NCBI GenBank assembly: GCA_963969495.1
Contig: OZ018337.1
Span: forward strand, 85,906,777 to 85,970,776
Reading direction: 5' to 3'
Length of the DNA stretch: 64,000 nucleotides
Origin: Ceratothoa steindachneri
Taxonomy: Eukaryota > Arthropoda > Malacostraca > Isopoda > Cymothoidae
A program made the position numbers and the translations under genes. Positions within the stretch are counted from its first letter, which is position 1; the number at the start of each line of letters is the position of its first letter. The notes beneath the pieces were generated by a model. It ran no database searches. It was given only the letters and a program-made list of their open reading frames with translations, and had not been told where the DNA came from. Below are positions 1 to 11,799 of the stretch, in pieces.

Positions 1-2886
1 TTTTTGAAAGAATAAATCAAAAAATGTGAAGATTTTAGTACCAAAGCTTAGGGACAACTAGTGCACTTCAATGTGGTATAATTATATTTTTGTTTCAATT
101 CAACCCTTTCTGGTCGTGTGGGGTGATGCTTACCCCACAACGCGCAAATGTTTTTTATTTAAATATATCTGGCAATCTTATAATGACACGCCTACAGTAG
201 CTGAGTTATTAGCATCGATGTTTATATTTCACCCTTTCCTTACGATGTTGGCCAATTCGGTTTTATGAGTTTACTTGTATGCTCTGACCGCACATTTTTT
301 AAGATGACATCTTAACTAAGGAGTGGCTCTGCATCTTCTATTTGTTTTAGATTGGTGCTTTTTATTGAGTTATTAAAGATGACTTCAATAGGAATAAAGT
401 TAGTAATCTTTTGATTTCTTCTGTCTGTGTCATACAAAATACAGCTTAAATATCTATGAAAATCATATAACAACAAAATTTAACAAGTGTAATTGAATTA
501 TCTATATGTAGTAAGTGGAAGAAATATAATGATGGAAATTAGATGCCAAATAATTTGGAATAATAACCATTCAAAGGATACTGGACAAAGAATCCTCTCT
601 TCTAAATAATTTTAAGCAATTTGCCTTCTAGTGAAGAATTAGAGATTTAAACGAGCTTAGCATAAACTTTCCTAGTGCCATTTTGGATCTTTTCAAACTT
701 TCTTCTTGTTCATAAATTATCTTTTATTTGAATAAATGTCTTTCCTCAGGATACTACACAAGATTTCTATTGGAATTATCTCACCACATTCAGGAGGCCA
801 GGCTTAAATTAACATTTCTATGAATTATCCATCAAAGCAATTTGAAGAGAACTTGAAAGCCTGAGAAGGGTCATTATCTTTCAGGAAGAAAAGTGACTCC
901 TTCATCCTAGTTGCTCTCTTTTGAAAAAGGGCAGGATTTTTTCCTAGGAACTATCAGTATACCTACGAATCCATTTTGATTATATCATCATATTTGAGTT
1001 TTCCTAAGAGCTTGTATCCAAAAATAAAGATAGAGATTAATCATCTACCATGCAATAACATGTTGGCCTGCTTCACCAGACGTCTTTTGACAATTCAGCT
1101 TTTTAACCAAGTATCCATCGAACTAACAATAGTTGGAGGTATTTCTTATTTAACCCTTTTCCTTTATTAGTTAAATGTCATTGTATGCTTTTTAATTTAA
1201 GGTACGACGATCACGCTTCAAATCTTTGACATTTACAGTAAGAATTTTCTTTTTCAGAATAGTTCAGGATTTATTCAAAGTTGCATCTTGCTTACCAAAT
1301 AAGTCCGGATGGTCGTTGCAGTCAAGTTACATAATATCACCTAATTCCTGCTTATTTTATAAAAAACGTAGATGAAAATAAAATAGTTCCTAAGCTTTTT
1401 ATGGAAAATTATTAGCTCTAAAGAGCTATTGTGTCTATACTATATGTAGAAGAACTTTTAATGTAGATTTGATTATTCTTTCGTTTGTTCTATCCGTTTC
1501 GATTCCAACAATTTGCTTTTAATTTCCTTTATAAATGAAAATTAAGGTCATTCTGCTTTTCCATCCTCCTCCTCTAAAATTGTTTGAATAATATTTCAGC
1601 AATGGATTAAGGTAAGCCTTTTATAATGAGATGAACTTTTCCTTGCACAATACATTAAAATTCAAGCCAGTTAGTGCATAAGCAAAGCCAGTAAATATTC
1701 TGTTTAGAAGAAAAGAGTTGAAATTGATGAAAGAGCCAACAGTTTGTTTTTAGGGATATAAATGTAAGAGTTATCGGGGGGAGCGTAAAAAAAAGGTTAA
1801 AGTGGGATCAACTACAAATTAATAAGCAAAATCCCGAATAGGAACTAAATCTTTCGGTTAATATTGTTGTAATTATATATCCATTTCCATTTAAAAGTGT
1901 TGATGTACTTAGTGTACTCTATCCATTTCAGCAATCCCCCATTTATAATTTTGTCCATTCCACAATGTATACATGAAATAATTATCTTCAAGATCCAATT
2001 TTGTGGAGAAATAAAATGAGTAATCACATCCATAAAAATTCCCCATTCATTTTGATTAATTTAACTACTGCCACATATTCTATTGATGTGCAACAACTCA
2101 AATCCTTCTCTCCTCCTCCATGATAAGAATTCGTCGGTATAATCACATAAATATGTGGTTATAGAAAGAAGAAGAATAGTATTTCGTTGATTTGAAAATC
2201 CTTTAATCCCATAATTCTTCTAGAAATGAAGTATTTTGTATAAGAATTTACATCTATTATTATTAATTAGCCATCTTTTTTAGATTTTCCATATATTATG
2301 AAGTCGTCTTAAATTCTTTACATTTAAAAAACAGAGTCATTTTGTCATTATATATGAGATGACTCCGACCCTTGCTGGGCAGCAGGCTTCTGAGATCAAT
2401 AGTGTATCAGTTTACTTCATATACCATAAAGCCTCACATTTAAATTCTTACATATATATATATGCCCTAGTTTCCCTTAAGCCACAATAAATCCATTAAA
2501 AAACGTAGTTATCTTTCAAATCCTTAAAGCATCTCGTCTTAGTTGTCATTGCCTCAATCTCGATGAGCTTAATTTATAATCTATATTCAATTCAAATATC
2601 CGCTATGGATTCTCCCAATTCTTTTCAATATCCGCTCTAATATGTCATTTGTAGATATTTGAACAGAGGCATGAAAACCTACAGCAACATTTTCATCAAC
2701 ATGCCCAAGGAATCAGAAAAAATTCTAGGTGTCTTAAGACATTTGGCTCAGGCTGTACTGGGTATTGAAAATATCCCATTACACAGGTTATAACGCTCTG
2801 AACAAAGAACACAATGATATTTCGGATGCACTTAGAAGGGTTTTATTGTGTTAACGTATGTGTTTAAATTGTAATATTAATCAACT
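1..2886. other. Unassigned AT-rich sequence
   Basis: No gene, RNA or transposon recognised on either strand. Open frames here are short (about 60-65 codons), AT-driven and unlike any protein I know. The only local structure is a small perfect hairpin at 117-139 (8-bp stem TGTGGGGT/ACCCCACA, 7-nt loop). Confidence 0.5.
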
Positions 2887-3700
2887 TAGCCACCTTTGGC
2901 ACTCAGCACACGCTCAAGGCGAGACCTAGAGGCCACGCACATATTGTGTACGATTTCATTTATCATTCCAGCCCATACGTGTTTGACAAATGACATACAC
3001 TGATTGACAAATCTGTGGTGGACCTTGCAGGCCTTCCTTCTGGGAAGGGACCACAAACGGTATTCGAGGAATGTGAGGTCAAGAAAATTTAGCTGCCAAA
3101 ACTCATTCAGCTAGAAGTTGATGTTCGACCACAACAACCACTCTTCGTGGCACTGTCCTGCTAAAAGACGTAGTTCTCTTTAGTCGTGATGGATTTTACA
3201 CACAGGAGATCTTTCGTGGCCAATATAGCCCTGTTATCGGCTGCGGTGAGCCATTAACCGGTTTGCCGCGAACCATATCCTTGATCTTTTTACACCATTC
3301 AAAGCCAAGAGGCCAAGCTTCACTACTTATGGCTGGTCCTCGGTCTTGCGCATATAGTGGAACTCATCTCCGTTCTGGCTAAAGCTTTTTAGGGCATCGG
3401 TCTGCATGTTGATTAGCGGATTGACTGTGAAGCATTTTCATCAGAAAGTACTGACAATCCGATTGCTATGGAATATCAAGTCGTTGAGAAGGTGAAGACA
3501 ACGATTTTGACGTTGTTTTCGCATACAGTCCATGAAGAGTAGCCTTTCCTCGCACTTCCTCTACTTACTGCGGTCCTCCTTGACAGCCCTGGATGTGTGG
3601 CTATCAAAAGTTTCTTCTTCTTTGCAAGCTCAGTAATTTAGGAGTTTAAAGCAATTTGGAAGGTCTTTCTCATTAACAAACGGTTAAATACATGTCGTTT
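2886..3700 (-). pseudogene. Mariner transposase remnant
   Basis: Reading the minus strand, the C-terminal 45 or so codons are open and end ...RLERVLSAKGG-stop, the usual mariner tail (RRRLE..., AKGG). Upstream are degenerate pieces in changing frames that match landmarks of the catalytic core: a DEKCFTVNP segment (the SDEK.F.V block that holds one catalytic Asp), a QCHEEWL-like relic of the QDNA.PH motif, and FWQLNFLDLTFLEYRLW, corresponding to the FWPPNSPDLNPLDYYLW block. Several stops and at least two frameshifts break it, and the N-terminal DNA-binding half (towards 3700-3900) is barely readable. The cut-and-paste transposase would have bound the TIRs; this copy cannot make it. Confidence 0.8.
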
Positions 3701-4011
3701 GCCTGAACGACATGTGACTCTGTGGATGGTAATCCGGCGGACGTTAGGCCCTTAAACGGTGTCAGCCTTATTATAGCTACACACTCAGGAGCAGAGTTCT
3801 CAGTTTTTCTAAGTTACATTTTGACTCACCTGCACACAATGTCCAACAGGTTTTATTGACACGTGTTGTATAAGTAGAATTTTAAATTTGATTAACGGAA
3901 CCTTTTCTATCATACACTTAAATCTGTCGAAAGCTAAAAAACTAGTATAACCCAACTCTTTTAAAAAACCGGGAGTTGATAAAATTTACTACAATTTTTC
4001 CAAAGGTGGCC
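2889..4011 (-). mobile_element. Decayed mariner-family DNA transposon
   Basis: Inverted termini GCCACCTTTGG (2889-2899) and CCAAAGGTGGCC (4000-4011) are flanked on both sides by TA (2887-2888 and 4012-4013), the target duplication expected of Tc1/mariner elements. The length of about 1.1 kb and a transposase-like translation on the minus strand agree with a mariner. Many stops and frame changes show it is long inactive. The TIR match is short, so the exact outer ends are inferred from the TA pair. Confidence 0.8.
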
Positions 4012-4013
4012 TA

Positions 4014-7000
4014 AACATTTAAGATGACAAAATAATACATAATTGCAGAAATTCATTGAGCTGGTTGCGACAATGTGAAATTTAAGATTCCGAAATGCCA
4101 GAATTCAATAAATATTGGAAGAAACTGAAGGGGGTGTTATAGTGACTGGTACCACAGAAGAAGCTATGTTTCTCGAAAGCGCAAGGGTGTGGACCGCAAT
4201 CGAATATGTCAATTTTCACATAATAGGAAAATATGATACTTTGGGCTCTGTATATTTGCAAGTCCTTTATTCTTGTATTGTTTTGATCATAGGACTTATC
4301 CTTTCATAGGACATAGGCGTAAAGGAGATATATTTTATAAAATTTCCCCAAATACTTTGTGCATCATCTTTGATCTCCACAAACCATTGAACAATACATC
4401 AGTTTGTAATTGTATGCATTTTATGTATAATAAAACCACCTTTGTTTCGATCATTTTTAGAATTTTTCGATAAAACCAGAATAATTCACGCACTTTCACA
4501 TTTTCCCGAGTTCAGTGAATGAAATTCAATAGAGTTCAATTCAATCTTAGATTCTCGCATACAAAGCTCGCGTTTATCCCTTGATGAAAAGCAGAAACAC
4601 GTTCTTTTCTTTGCTTTAGTATAAAAAAGGAATATTTCTTTGTGCTAAACCGCAATTCGTGTCTTACTCCCATAACTATTAAAGTTGCAGAATTTTAAAT
4701 AATTTAGGAGAAGTTAATCACATTATTTGTGGATAATTCAATTGCTAAAAATCGATCACACAGCCACGGCGACTTTGTAATAAATTTACACCCGTGACGA
4801 TGTGGGCTTAGAAATACAAAATAAGATGAGTTATAATGTAAAATCATATGATATAAATGCATGAAGCAGGTTTGTTATATTTATCATTGAATATAACTTT
4901 CATGTTATCATCTTCAATTAGATTAAACGATCATAGAGAACACGGGGCATTAGAAACTATCTAATTACAAGGATACAATGGGGTTTTCCTCTTCATGTTT
5001 CAATAAAATCCTGAAATGCTACAACGAAAATTGGCCAGTAGTTGATGGGTAAACAAATATATTGTGCTTATCCACAATCTAATTAAATCCTGTTTATACT
5101 AAAGTAAAAAACTTAAACGAAGCTTAAAATAATTTCAATAATGATAAATTATTGTAGAAAATAAACTGAGAAATGCAGAAAGGTGAAAATAATTTGAAAT
5201 TATTTCCTCCTGAATGATTTTATTCTTCTTTTACAGGTATAATACTTTGAACCAAGTCCCCTTGTGCAATTAAAAGGACAATATTTTGGATTGATCCATG
5301 ATGAATAAATAGTTATCAGACTTTACAAAGGTAAAAGGTCATCAATTAGGACCGGCCTCAATGTGGAGCGACGGTATCCAGTACCAAAATCAAGTATCCG
5401 AAAGAGGATACATCTCTGTATTATCCGCGCCATTTGATTGAAAAATGAGAAAAGAAGCGAATTTAGGGAACTCCATAGTCGCCTTTCACCTCCCAGTTAG
5501 GGGGAAGGGAGTGAAGAGGGTTGTACTGTCATTAGGTTTGATATTTACAACAAATGTTCATTACTTTTATTTATTCAAATGAATTAATGATCCGCATAGG
5601 ACCTTAGTAGGTTATTAAAAATTATATTTATCTTTTAATTTTATATTTTTTAATTTAAATATTATTAAACTTTGGGCCAAGATTTATTACAATTTTAATC
5701 ATAGTCGTATTTAACTATTGATTTAGATAACATTTACCATTTCAGGTTCGAATTACACATTTACAACACACTTCTTCTCATATACATTTATATACTTTTT
5801 TTACCTCCTCTTCTAAAAGCCTTTGTCATTTCGGTACTAATAAACTGTAAAATCAGACTCTCGAACTAATAAATAATCATACTGAAATTGAAACCTCAGG
5901 AAAAAATTATGTTCTGTTATTTTCTGTAAAAGGAAGGGAATTTTAAAATAGTGCAGCAAAAAATGAAAAAAACTTTAGAAGTAAACGTGCCGCCTTCTGA
6001 ATCTCTACACTGCTACAAGTTTATCGCGTAATTCTAAAGGAAATCTAAATGATACTTAGGCTGGAAAAGAATGGAAAAGAAAATCTAGGAAGATGATTTA
6101 TTCAGTGTAAATAAACACAATGAAAAAAATATTCCTTCCTCTGTAATTAGTTTTTGCTTAGAAAGGAAAGAGACAACATGAAAGGTCAAAATAGATCGGT
6201 TCTTCTAAAATATTTTAGAAAATTTAAAAACAGTATTAAAAGTTAAGAATTTATTCTCCTGCAATGCTTAGGAGTCTTTTCTTATTTATAAACTCAAAAC
6301 TGAAAATATTCATACGTCAGTTCAACTTCACATATAAAAGAATCTCTTTTGAAGTTAACAAATCCACAAGCAGTTGAACCAAACAGCATCCTCTACTAGC
6401 TTTATAGTTCGTCTGGCTAGGATACAAACCTCGATCTCGTTTTCCCAAATTAAACAAAAGATTAAAAATGATGTTAAAAATAAATAAAACGGATCGAAAT
6501 TTCTGGTAAAGTGCTCTGATTGGGAGAATCTGCAATTCAATTTTCTTATTGCAATAAGCAATGATAAGCTCTATTCGATTCATTTGAAGTTTAAAATTGC
6601 TTATAATGTGTAATGAAATCAAACTATTTAAAAGATATTGCCGTTCAAAGAAAATCGTGTTGGGGTAATGTATTATGAGTGAGAGGTTGTCTTGAATTTA
6701 TGAATGTGTAGATGTTCGTTTTATTCTTCCTTAGTCTTCTAAATTTATGCATTCGTAAATTTTCATATTTGGTACACATAACATTTGCTTATGTTTACAG
6801 ATGTTGATAATTTGAAACTGACTTGTATGTTAGGAACCATTGAGCAGCGGAATAATGTGGCTATATTCATCTGAATAATGCACAGCATTCCCAACTATGA
6901 TTTGGAAATTTGAGGCAAAAAATTGCTTTTGTTAAATGAAAGACAAAGCTTTAAGTTATAAAGAAAGAAAGCAGCTTGAATAAATGAATGAATAAATAAT

Positions 7001-8651
7001 GCGGCTGTAATATTTTGAAAAAATCAGTTTAAAAGGTTCATGTTGGCAAAACAGGAATGGCAAATTACTAGGAAAAGCCAAATATTCCACCGGTAACAAC
7101 TTTAATAAACAGCAGAAATATCTCACATGAGAAACAACCATCAGTCAAGAGAGATCGAAGCATAGAAGGACGAATTTCCTAATAATTATTTGCCCCATTT
7201 TCTCAATCCGCGGCCAAAAGGAGGTTTCACTATGGGCAACCATATTTCAGTACCTATCTGTAAGAAAGCGTTTCCTTCCTAATCCTACGGCTGCTAGCAG
7301 ATCTATATTGTGCACACATTTTCATTTTCTATTTCCGTACCAGTTTCTTTATTGAGCCTTCTTCCTAATCCTCGGTTTAGCAAGTTGAATGACAGTTTCA
7401 AAGAAAAGTGACAGATTCAAGAACGATACTCGCCCTTTCTCCAACGCGGATAGACTCCTCATTTAAATGCTATGCAATGGGATCTCAGCTCATATAAAGA
7501 GGCTCGTGAACCTTCGTGGCTCAAATGCCTCAGTTCGTTTTCTTAATAACCACGACGCTTGCAGGAGAAAATGCATGTAAATTCATTCCAGAAATTATCC
7601 CTCTTTCGATCTTTACCAAGTTTGTTTCAAACATTCCATGTGGTCTTCGGATAATTATTTTTTGTACATTTTCGGGTGTGGATCTTCTACCCATTTCCAA
7701 TTTCTCGTAATTCTCTTTGAGAAAAATGGCGTAGAGGCTGGGAATATTTGTTTGTACACGATAATAAATAAATAATAATCTATCAGCGACAGAAAATGAT
7801 CAAAGGCAAACCACTTATTAAACGGATGAAACAGGAAGTATATGCAATGATTTTAAGAACTATTTTGGGGATAAAATGAAAACTTTTATGCTTAAGGAGC
7901 AATAATTAAAAGTATTTTATTCTTCGAAGTTGTCGGAAAAATGATAAGATATCGATAAATTTTTAACTTATATTCAACGTAGTTTTTATTGCAGTCTTTC
8001 AAATTTTATGATACTTTCAAATGGAGGAAAAATGTCACCTCTCTTCTCCCACAAAGTTCTAAAAACAAGGTTTACCGAAAAAATTGTGACGAAATTTGGA
8101 ATTGAGTAAAATGAAGTAATAATGAAATTAAAAAAAGGAAATAGAAAACCAAGAACATACTAGAATCCTAAAATCTCGGAAGAAAGATAATCAATTCATT
8201 TTTAAGAAGATTTGCGATGATACTAAAATATAATCTCCATCATAATGCAAGCGAAATGTGTCAATACATATACATGTAGCTATCCATTTACACAAATATT
8301 ACACACACTCTTGTACACGTTGTTCCACATCGGCCCTCAACAGGCCATTTTAGTACGTATGATGCAAGTATATTAAAGCGTCTTTGATGTCAAAAAAAGA
8401 GTTAATCTAAGTTTTAATGCCACAATTAGAAGCCAAATTCGGATGCATTTATTATATTAAATAAAGAGGACGCTGAAACTAAGCTGAAAGTAACACGGTC
8501 AATTCAAATGAAAAAATAATCCAAAGGACATGAGGGAAAGCGTTGACGAATACCATAATAAAAATTTTTAAGTACTTAAGTATAACCATCACAACTGTAA
8601 TAACAATTATGGAGGTGAAATATCTTTAATAGAGAGGGCAATGAAACTAAA
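4014..8651. other. Unassigned AT-rich sequence
   Basis: No transposon or gene identified over 4.6 kb. A slightly GC-richer patch lies at about 5341-5530. Short open frames (for example 101 codons on the minus strand at 6317-6622) show no motif, are AT-rich and lack recognisable splice-linked neighbours. A promoter-like patch at 7490-7530 is listed separately. Confidence 0.45.
7493..7710 (+). promoter_or_regulatory. Promoter-like TATA followed by short ORF
   Basis: CATATAAAGAGG at about 7492-7503 is a good TATA-box match. An ATG follows about 30 bases downstream (near 7525) and opens a frame to 7710 that begins with a hydrophobic, signal-peptide-like stretch (MPQFVFLITTTLAG). A possible splice donor (GTAAAT) falls inside that frame, so only a short first exon might be real. 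No family is recognised. In AT-rich DNA such a coincidence is plausible, so confidence is low. Confidence 0.2.
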
Positions 8652-9189
8652 TATAGTGTCGTAGAATGACTCCCGACGATACTATATATAACACTATTCG
8701 TTGAGGGAACTTCCTTAATTATCTTTAGAGTGCGTTACTGTCTGGCGGCCGATATTATGTATCTTCAAAATGCTTAAGAAGTGGAACTGAGCTCAAGGAT
8801 AATAATATTGCTATCATTAATAAAATAGAGTTTTATTAATAATAACTATAAACAATACACAAAAACGGAAAATATTGACATAAACAGAATGGAAAGAGTC
8901 GTGGAGACTCGGGCTAATCCAAGGATTTAAGGGATTAAAAAAAAGGTAAAACCAATATAGAGTTAAAGAGATGGGATGGTTCGATAAACAATTTAAAGCA
9001 CAGGATAGAATTGACAAAAGGGATCAATACTCAAAAGGTGAAGTTTGGCTTACGTAACTTTTCATTAGGGTGCGGTGGAAGGTACTTGAAGGAATATTCG
9101 GTCCGCTGGCGAGTTCCAGCCGAAGGGGGGGGATAAAAGGATCCTGACGAGGCGTCTTGGAAAGGAGAACCGTTACTCGACGAACGGCT

Positions 9190-9630
9190 TGAAGAACAAT
9201 GGCTGTTCTACTTTGTTCTCTTCTGAACAAAGGGGGGGGAATGAGAACCGTCTCTTGTCTACGGGCTCAAGAACAATGGCTGTTCTAATGTTGTTCTCCT
9301 TGAACAACAGGGCGGGTGAGACCGTTTCTTGGCGAAGGGCTCAAAACGAACAATGGCTGTTCTAGGTTGTTCTCTTCTTAACAAAGGGGAGGATGAGAAC
9401 CGTCTCTTGTCTACGGGCTCAAGAACAATGGCTGTTCTAATGTTGTTCTCCTTGAACAACAGGGGGGGTGAGAACCGTTTCTTGGCGAAGGGCTCAAAAA
9501 CGAACAATGGCTGTTCTAATGCTGTTCTCCTTGAACAACAGGGGGGGATGAGAACCGTTTCTTGGCGAAGGGCTCAAAACGAACAATGGCTGTTCTAATG
9601 CTGTTCTCCTTTGAACAACAGGGGGGGAAG
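9190..9630 (+). repeat. Tandem array in LTR A (six 77-81-bp units)
   Basis: Six occurrences of GAACAATGGCTGTTC at about 77-81-bp spacing. Each is followed by a second dyad TTGTTC-TCCTT-GAACAA (sometimes altered), a G-run of 7-8 bases, and GAGAACCGT...GGGCTCAA. The array lies upstream of the LTR's TATA box and therefore in U3, where retroelement enhancers normally sit. Copy 2 of the LTR has only four units. Confidence 0.85.
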
Positions 9631-9814
9631 CCTTGGGGACTTGACGTCGGAAAGGCTCGAACCTTTGGCACTCAAGGAATATTGTCCTCCTTCTGGACAA
9701 GTGATGGTGAATCTCGAGGTCGAGGTCCCTTGGCGCACAAAGGGAGAGAGGGTCGTGGTGATGTTTCGCGACGAAAATCTGGATCTTCAATCTGATCTTA
9801 GTGGTAAAGTTTCC

Positions 9815-9823
9815 ATATAAATA
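9815..9823 (+). promoter_or_regulatory. TATA box of LTR A copy 1
   Basis: ATATAAATA in the context CCATATAAATAGCC, placed after the U3 repeat array and about 280 bp before the LTR end. The same site is kept in copy 2 (56528-56536 on the reverse strand). This would put the transcription start near 9845 and make U3 about 1.2 kb. Confidence 0.6.
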
Positions 9824-10104
9824 GCCAGGACATCTCCTTGGCGTGGGGGAAAATGGAGTGAAAGCTTGGAGGGAACGCACAGCCGGGCCGGCGAACAATG
9901 CCTTATCTGTTCATAAGCCTAACTCGATCTGGCGAGGTCGGCGTATGGGGGTGAACGGGGGGACGATAACCTCCTTGTTTAAACATTGGCATCCGGTAGC
10001 TGAGATAAGATTCCAAGCCTCGAATCGAAGATGCACGTGGGCAGCATCGTGGTTTTTAATAATATGGGATAGGATTTGAAATTAACTCGTTCTATCACAT
10101 ATAG

Positions 10105-11105
10105 TGACGCGCTAAAGTTGAAGACATGTTTGGCTACTACGGAAAAAGACGGTGTGATTATAAGTGCGCTTGATTGGCCAAATGGTTTGACGGTTCCTTT
10201 TCCTTCCTATCTCTCTCTCTCTCTCGCTTCAGCGTGAGCCGGAGGAATAGTTGATGGTTTGTTGTGTTGCACGAGCATGCCCGTGTAATTTGCTGTAGGT
10301 TGAGAGGATTAAAACTAAATAGGGGCTGACTCTTTCGATTAAATATGTATTGCTCTCTCCCTCTCTTGCGCTTTTATCTCTCTATCTCTCTCCCTCTATT
10401 TCGTTAATAAGAAAATCATTCAGTCTTCCAATTCATATCATTGATTTATTTTAAACTTCAGTCGAGAGAATAAAACACTAACTGCTTTCAAATCTATATT
10501 TTTAGGTCGTGGTTTACTATTTCAGTCTTCGTGATCTACTAGTCGTTTTTGATATCGCTATCCTACTACCTGTTTAAATTGGTGTTTGCTATCAGTTCTT
10601 TCATTGTTCTCATTTTAATATTTGTGAACTAATAATCTTCCCTTTTTTATGGATGTTCAATGTATTGTTACATTCTCCTTACCATCACTCAGGAGAGGTG
10701 ACTCTAAAACCTTTGACAAAATTGTGGTATATGTTTTTGAGTTCAATCTTTCCTCAGATAAAGTTATCACCCCTTACCCTGATGAAGTCATGAAACCACA
10801 TACCATGATAGAAGAACGTCTATGCTTCAAAGTTTGTACCTCACAACTAGGGCGACTTGCCTCTTTAATTCTTCTTCGCACACAGGTATCCCTGGTAGCG
10901 TTGAGAATATGAGTTTTTCTAACAAATTCAAATAATTTGGAGAAGGAAAAAATGTTTTACGGAATTATTTTTAAAAATAGAAATAATTCTGAACTTAGAA
11001 GAGTTTTGGAATGTGACTGGATTTCATCAAAAGCAGACAAATAAAGGAACTAATGGGTTTCACTTTTTATACCAGCAGTTATTTCTTTCCGTTAAAGGGA
11101 GGACC
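10105..11105. other. Unassigned sequence with CT-rich tracts
   Basis: Contains (TC)n microsatellites at about 10209-10226 and 10358-10400. An 87-codon open frame at 10649-10912 (plus) has no motif I recognise and is not flanked by convincing splice sites. Otherwise nothing seen. Confidence 0.4.
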
Positions 11106-11109
11106 CGAG

Positions 11110-11790
11110 AACCATTGCTAGATGCAGAATTTGTGAAAGATGCAGAATGAAAATTGGAGAAACACAGCTCGATGCTGAATTTGAGAAGAAGACAGTGAGA
11201 CAGATTTTGAAAAGCACTGCTACATGCAATATTTGAGAGGCATTGTAAGATGCAGAATTTCATAAGCACTTTGCTGGATGGAAACTTTGAGAAGAATTGC
11301 TGGTGCAGGATTTGTGAACCATTACAGTATGTATAATTCTAAAAACACTGATAGATGCAAAATTTGAGAAGCAGAGAAACATGCAGATTTTGGTATGCAC
11401 CGATAGCTGCAGAATTTGAGAACCACTGTTTCATTCAGAATTTGCGAAGAGCTGCTGGATACAGAATTGAGGGAGGATTGAATGATGCAAACTTTGAGAA
11501 GCAGTGCTAGATGTTTAATTCTTGAAGCCCTGCTGGATGCAGAGTTTGGGAAAAGCGGTTGGATGAAGAAAGTGAGAATCACTTTTGGATTCAGAATTTA
11601 TGAAGCGCAACTGGAGCACTATTACGGAATCACTGATGGATGCAGAATTTGAGATCAACTGCTGGATGGTGAATGTGAGATCCAATGTTTGATGCATAAT
11701 TTGAGATGCACTGCTGGATGCAGAATTTAAGGCCGATTGCTGATGTATAGTTTGTGAGGCATTGGGGGATGACGAATTTTCCATGGCGGG
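11110..11790 (+). repeat. Degenerate 26-27-bp minisatellite
   Basis: About 25 diverged head-to-tail units of the consensus GCTGGATGCAGAATTTGAGA plus AGCACT. Because the unit is close to 27 bp, the minus strand shows open frames with a 9-residue Ser/Ala/Gln-rich periodicity (11060-11784); these follow from the repeat and are not evidence of a gene. Unit-to-unit divergence is high, so the array is old. Confidence 0.85.
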
Positions 11791-11799
11791 ATAAAATCA

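Larger units (their letters stand above)
8657..10099 (+). mobile_element. Solo LTR, family A, copy 1
   Basis: The element starts TGTCGTAGAA and ends TTCTATCACA, an imperfect inverted terminal pair with TG...CA ends. It is bounded by the 5-bp direct repeat TATAG (8652-8656 and 10100-10104), the target duplication of an LTR insertion. A second copy with the same ends lies inverted at 56236-57543. No internal gag-pol sequence is attached, so this is a solo LTR left by LTR-LTR recombination. It is 1443 bp and clearly GC-richer than its flanks. Open frames seen inside on both strands are by-products of its internal tandem repeats. The parental superfamily cannot be told from the LTR alone; the 5-bp duplication and TG/CA ends allow Gypsy or BEL. 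Confidence 0.9.

Noticed and set aside
9259..9898. Overlapping plus and minus frames of 77-134 codons in the first solo LTR
   Set aside because: They arise from the 77-81-bp tandem units without stops; the same happens in the second LTR copy, and LTRs are non-coding.
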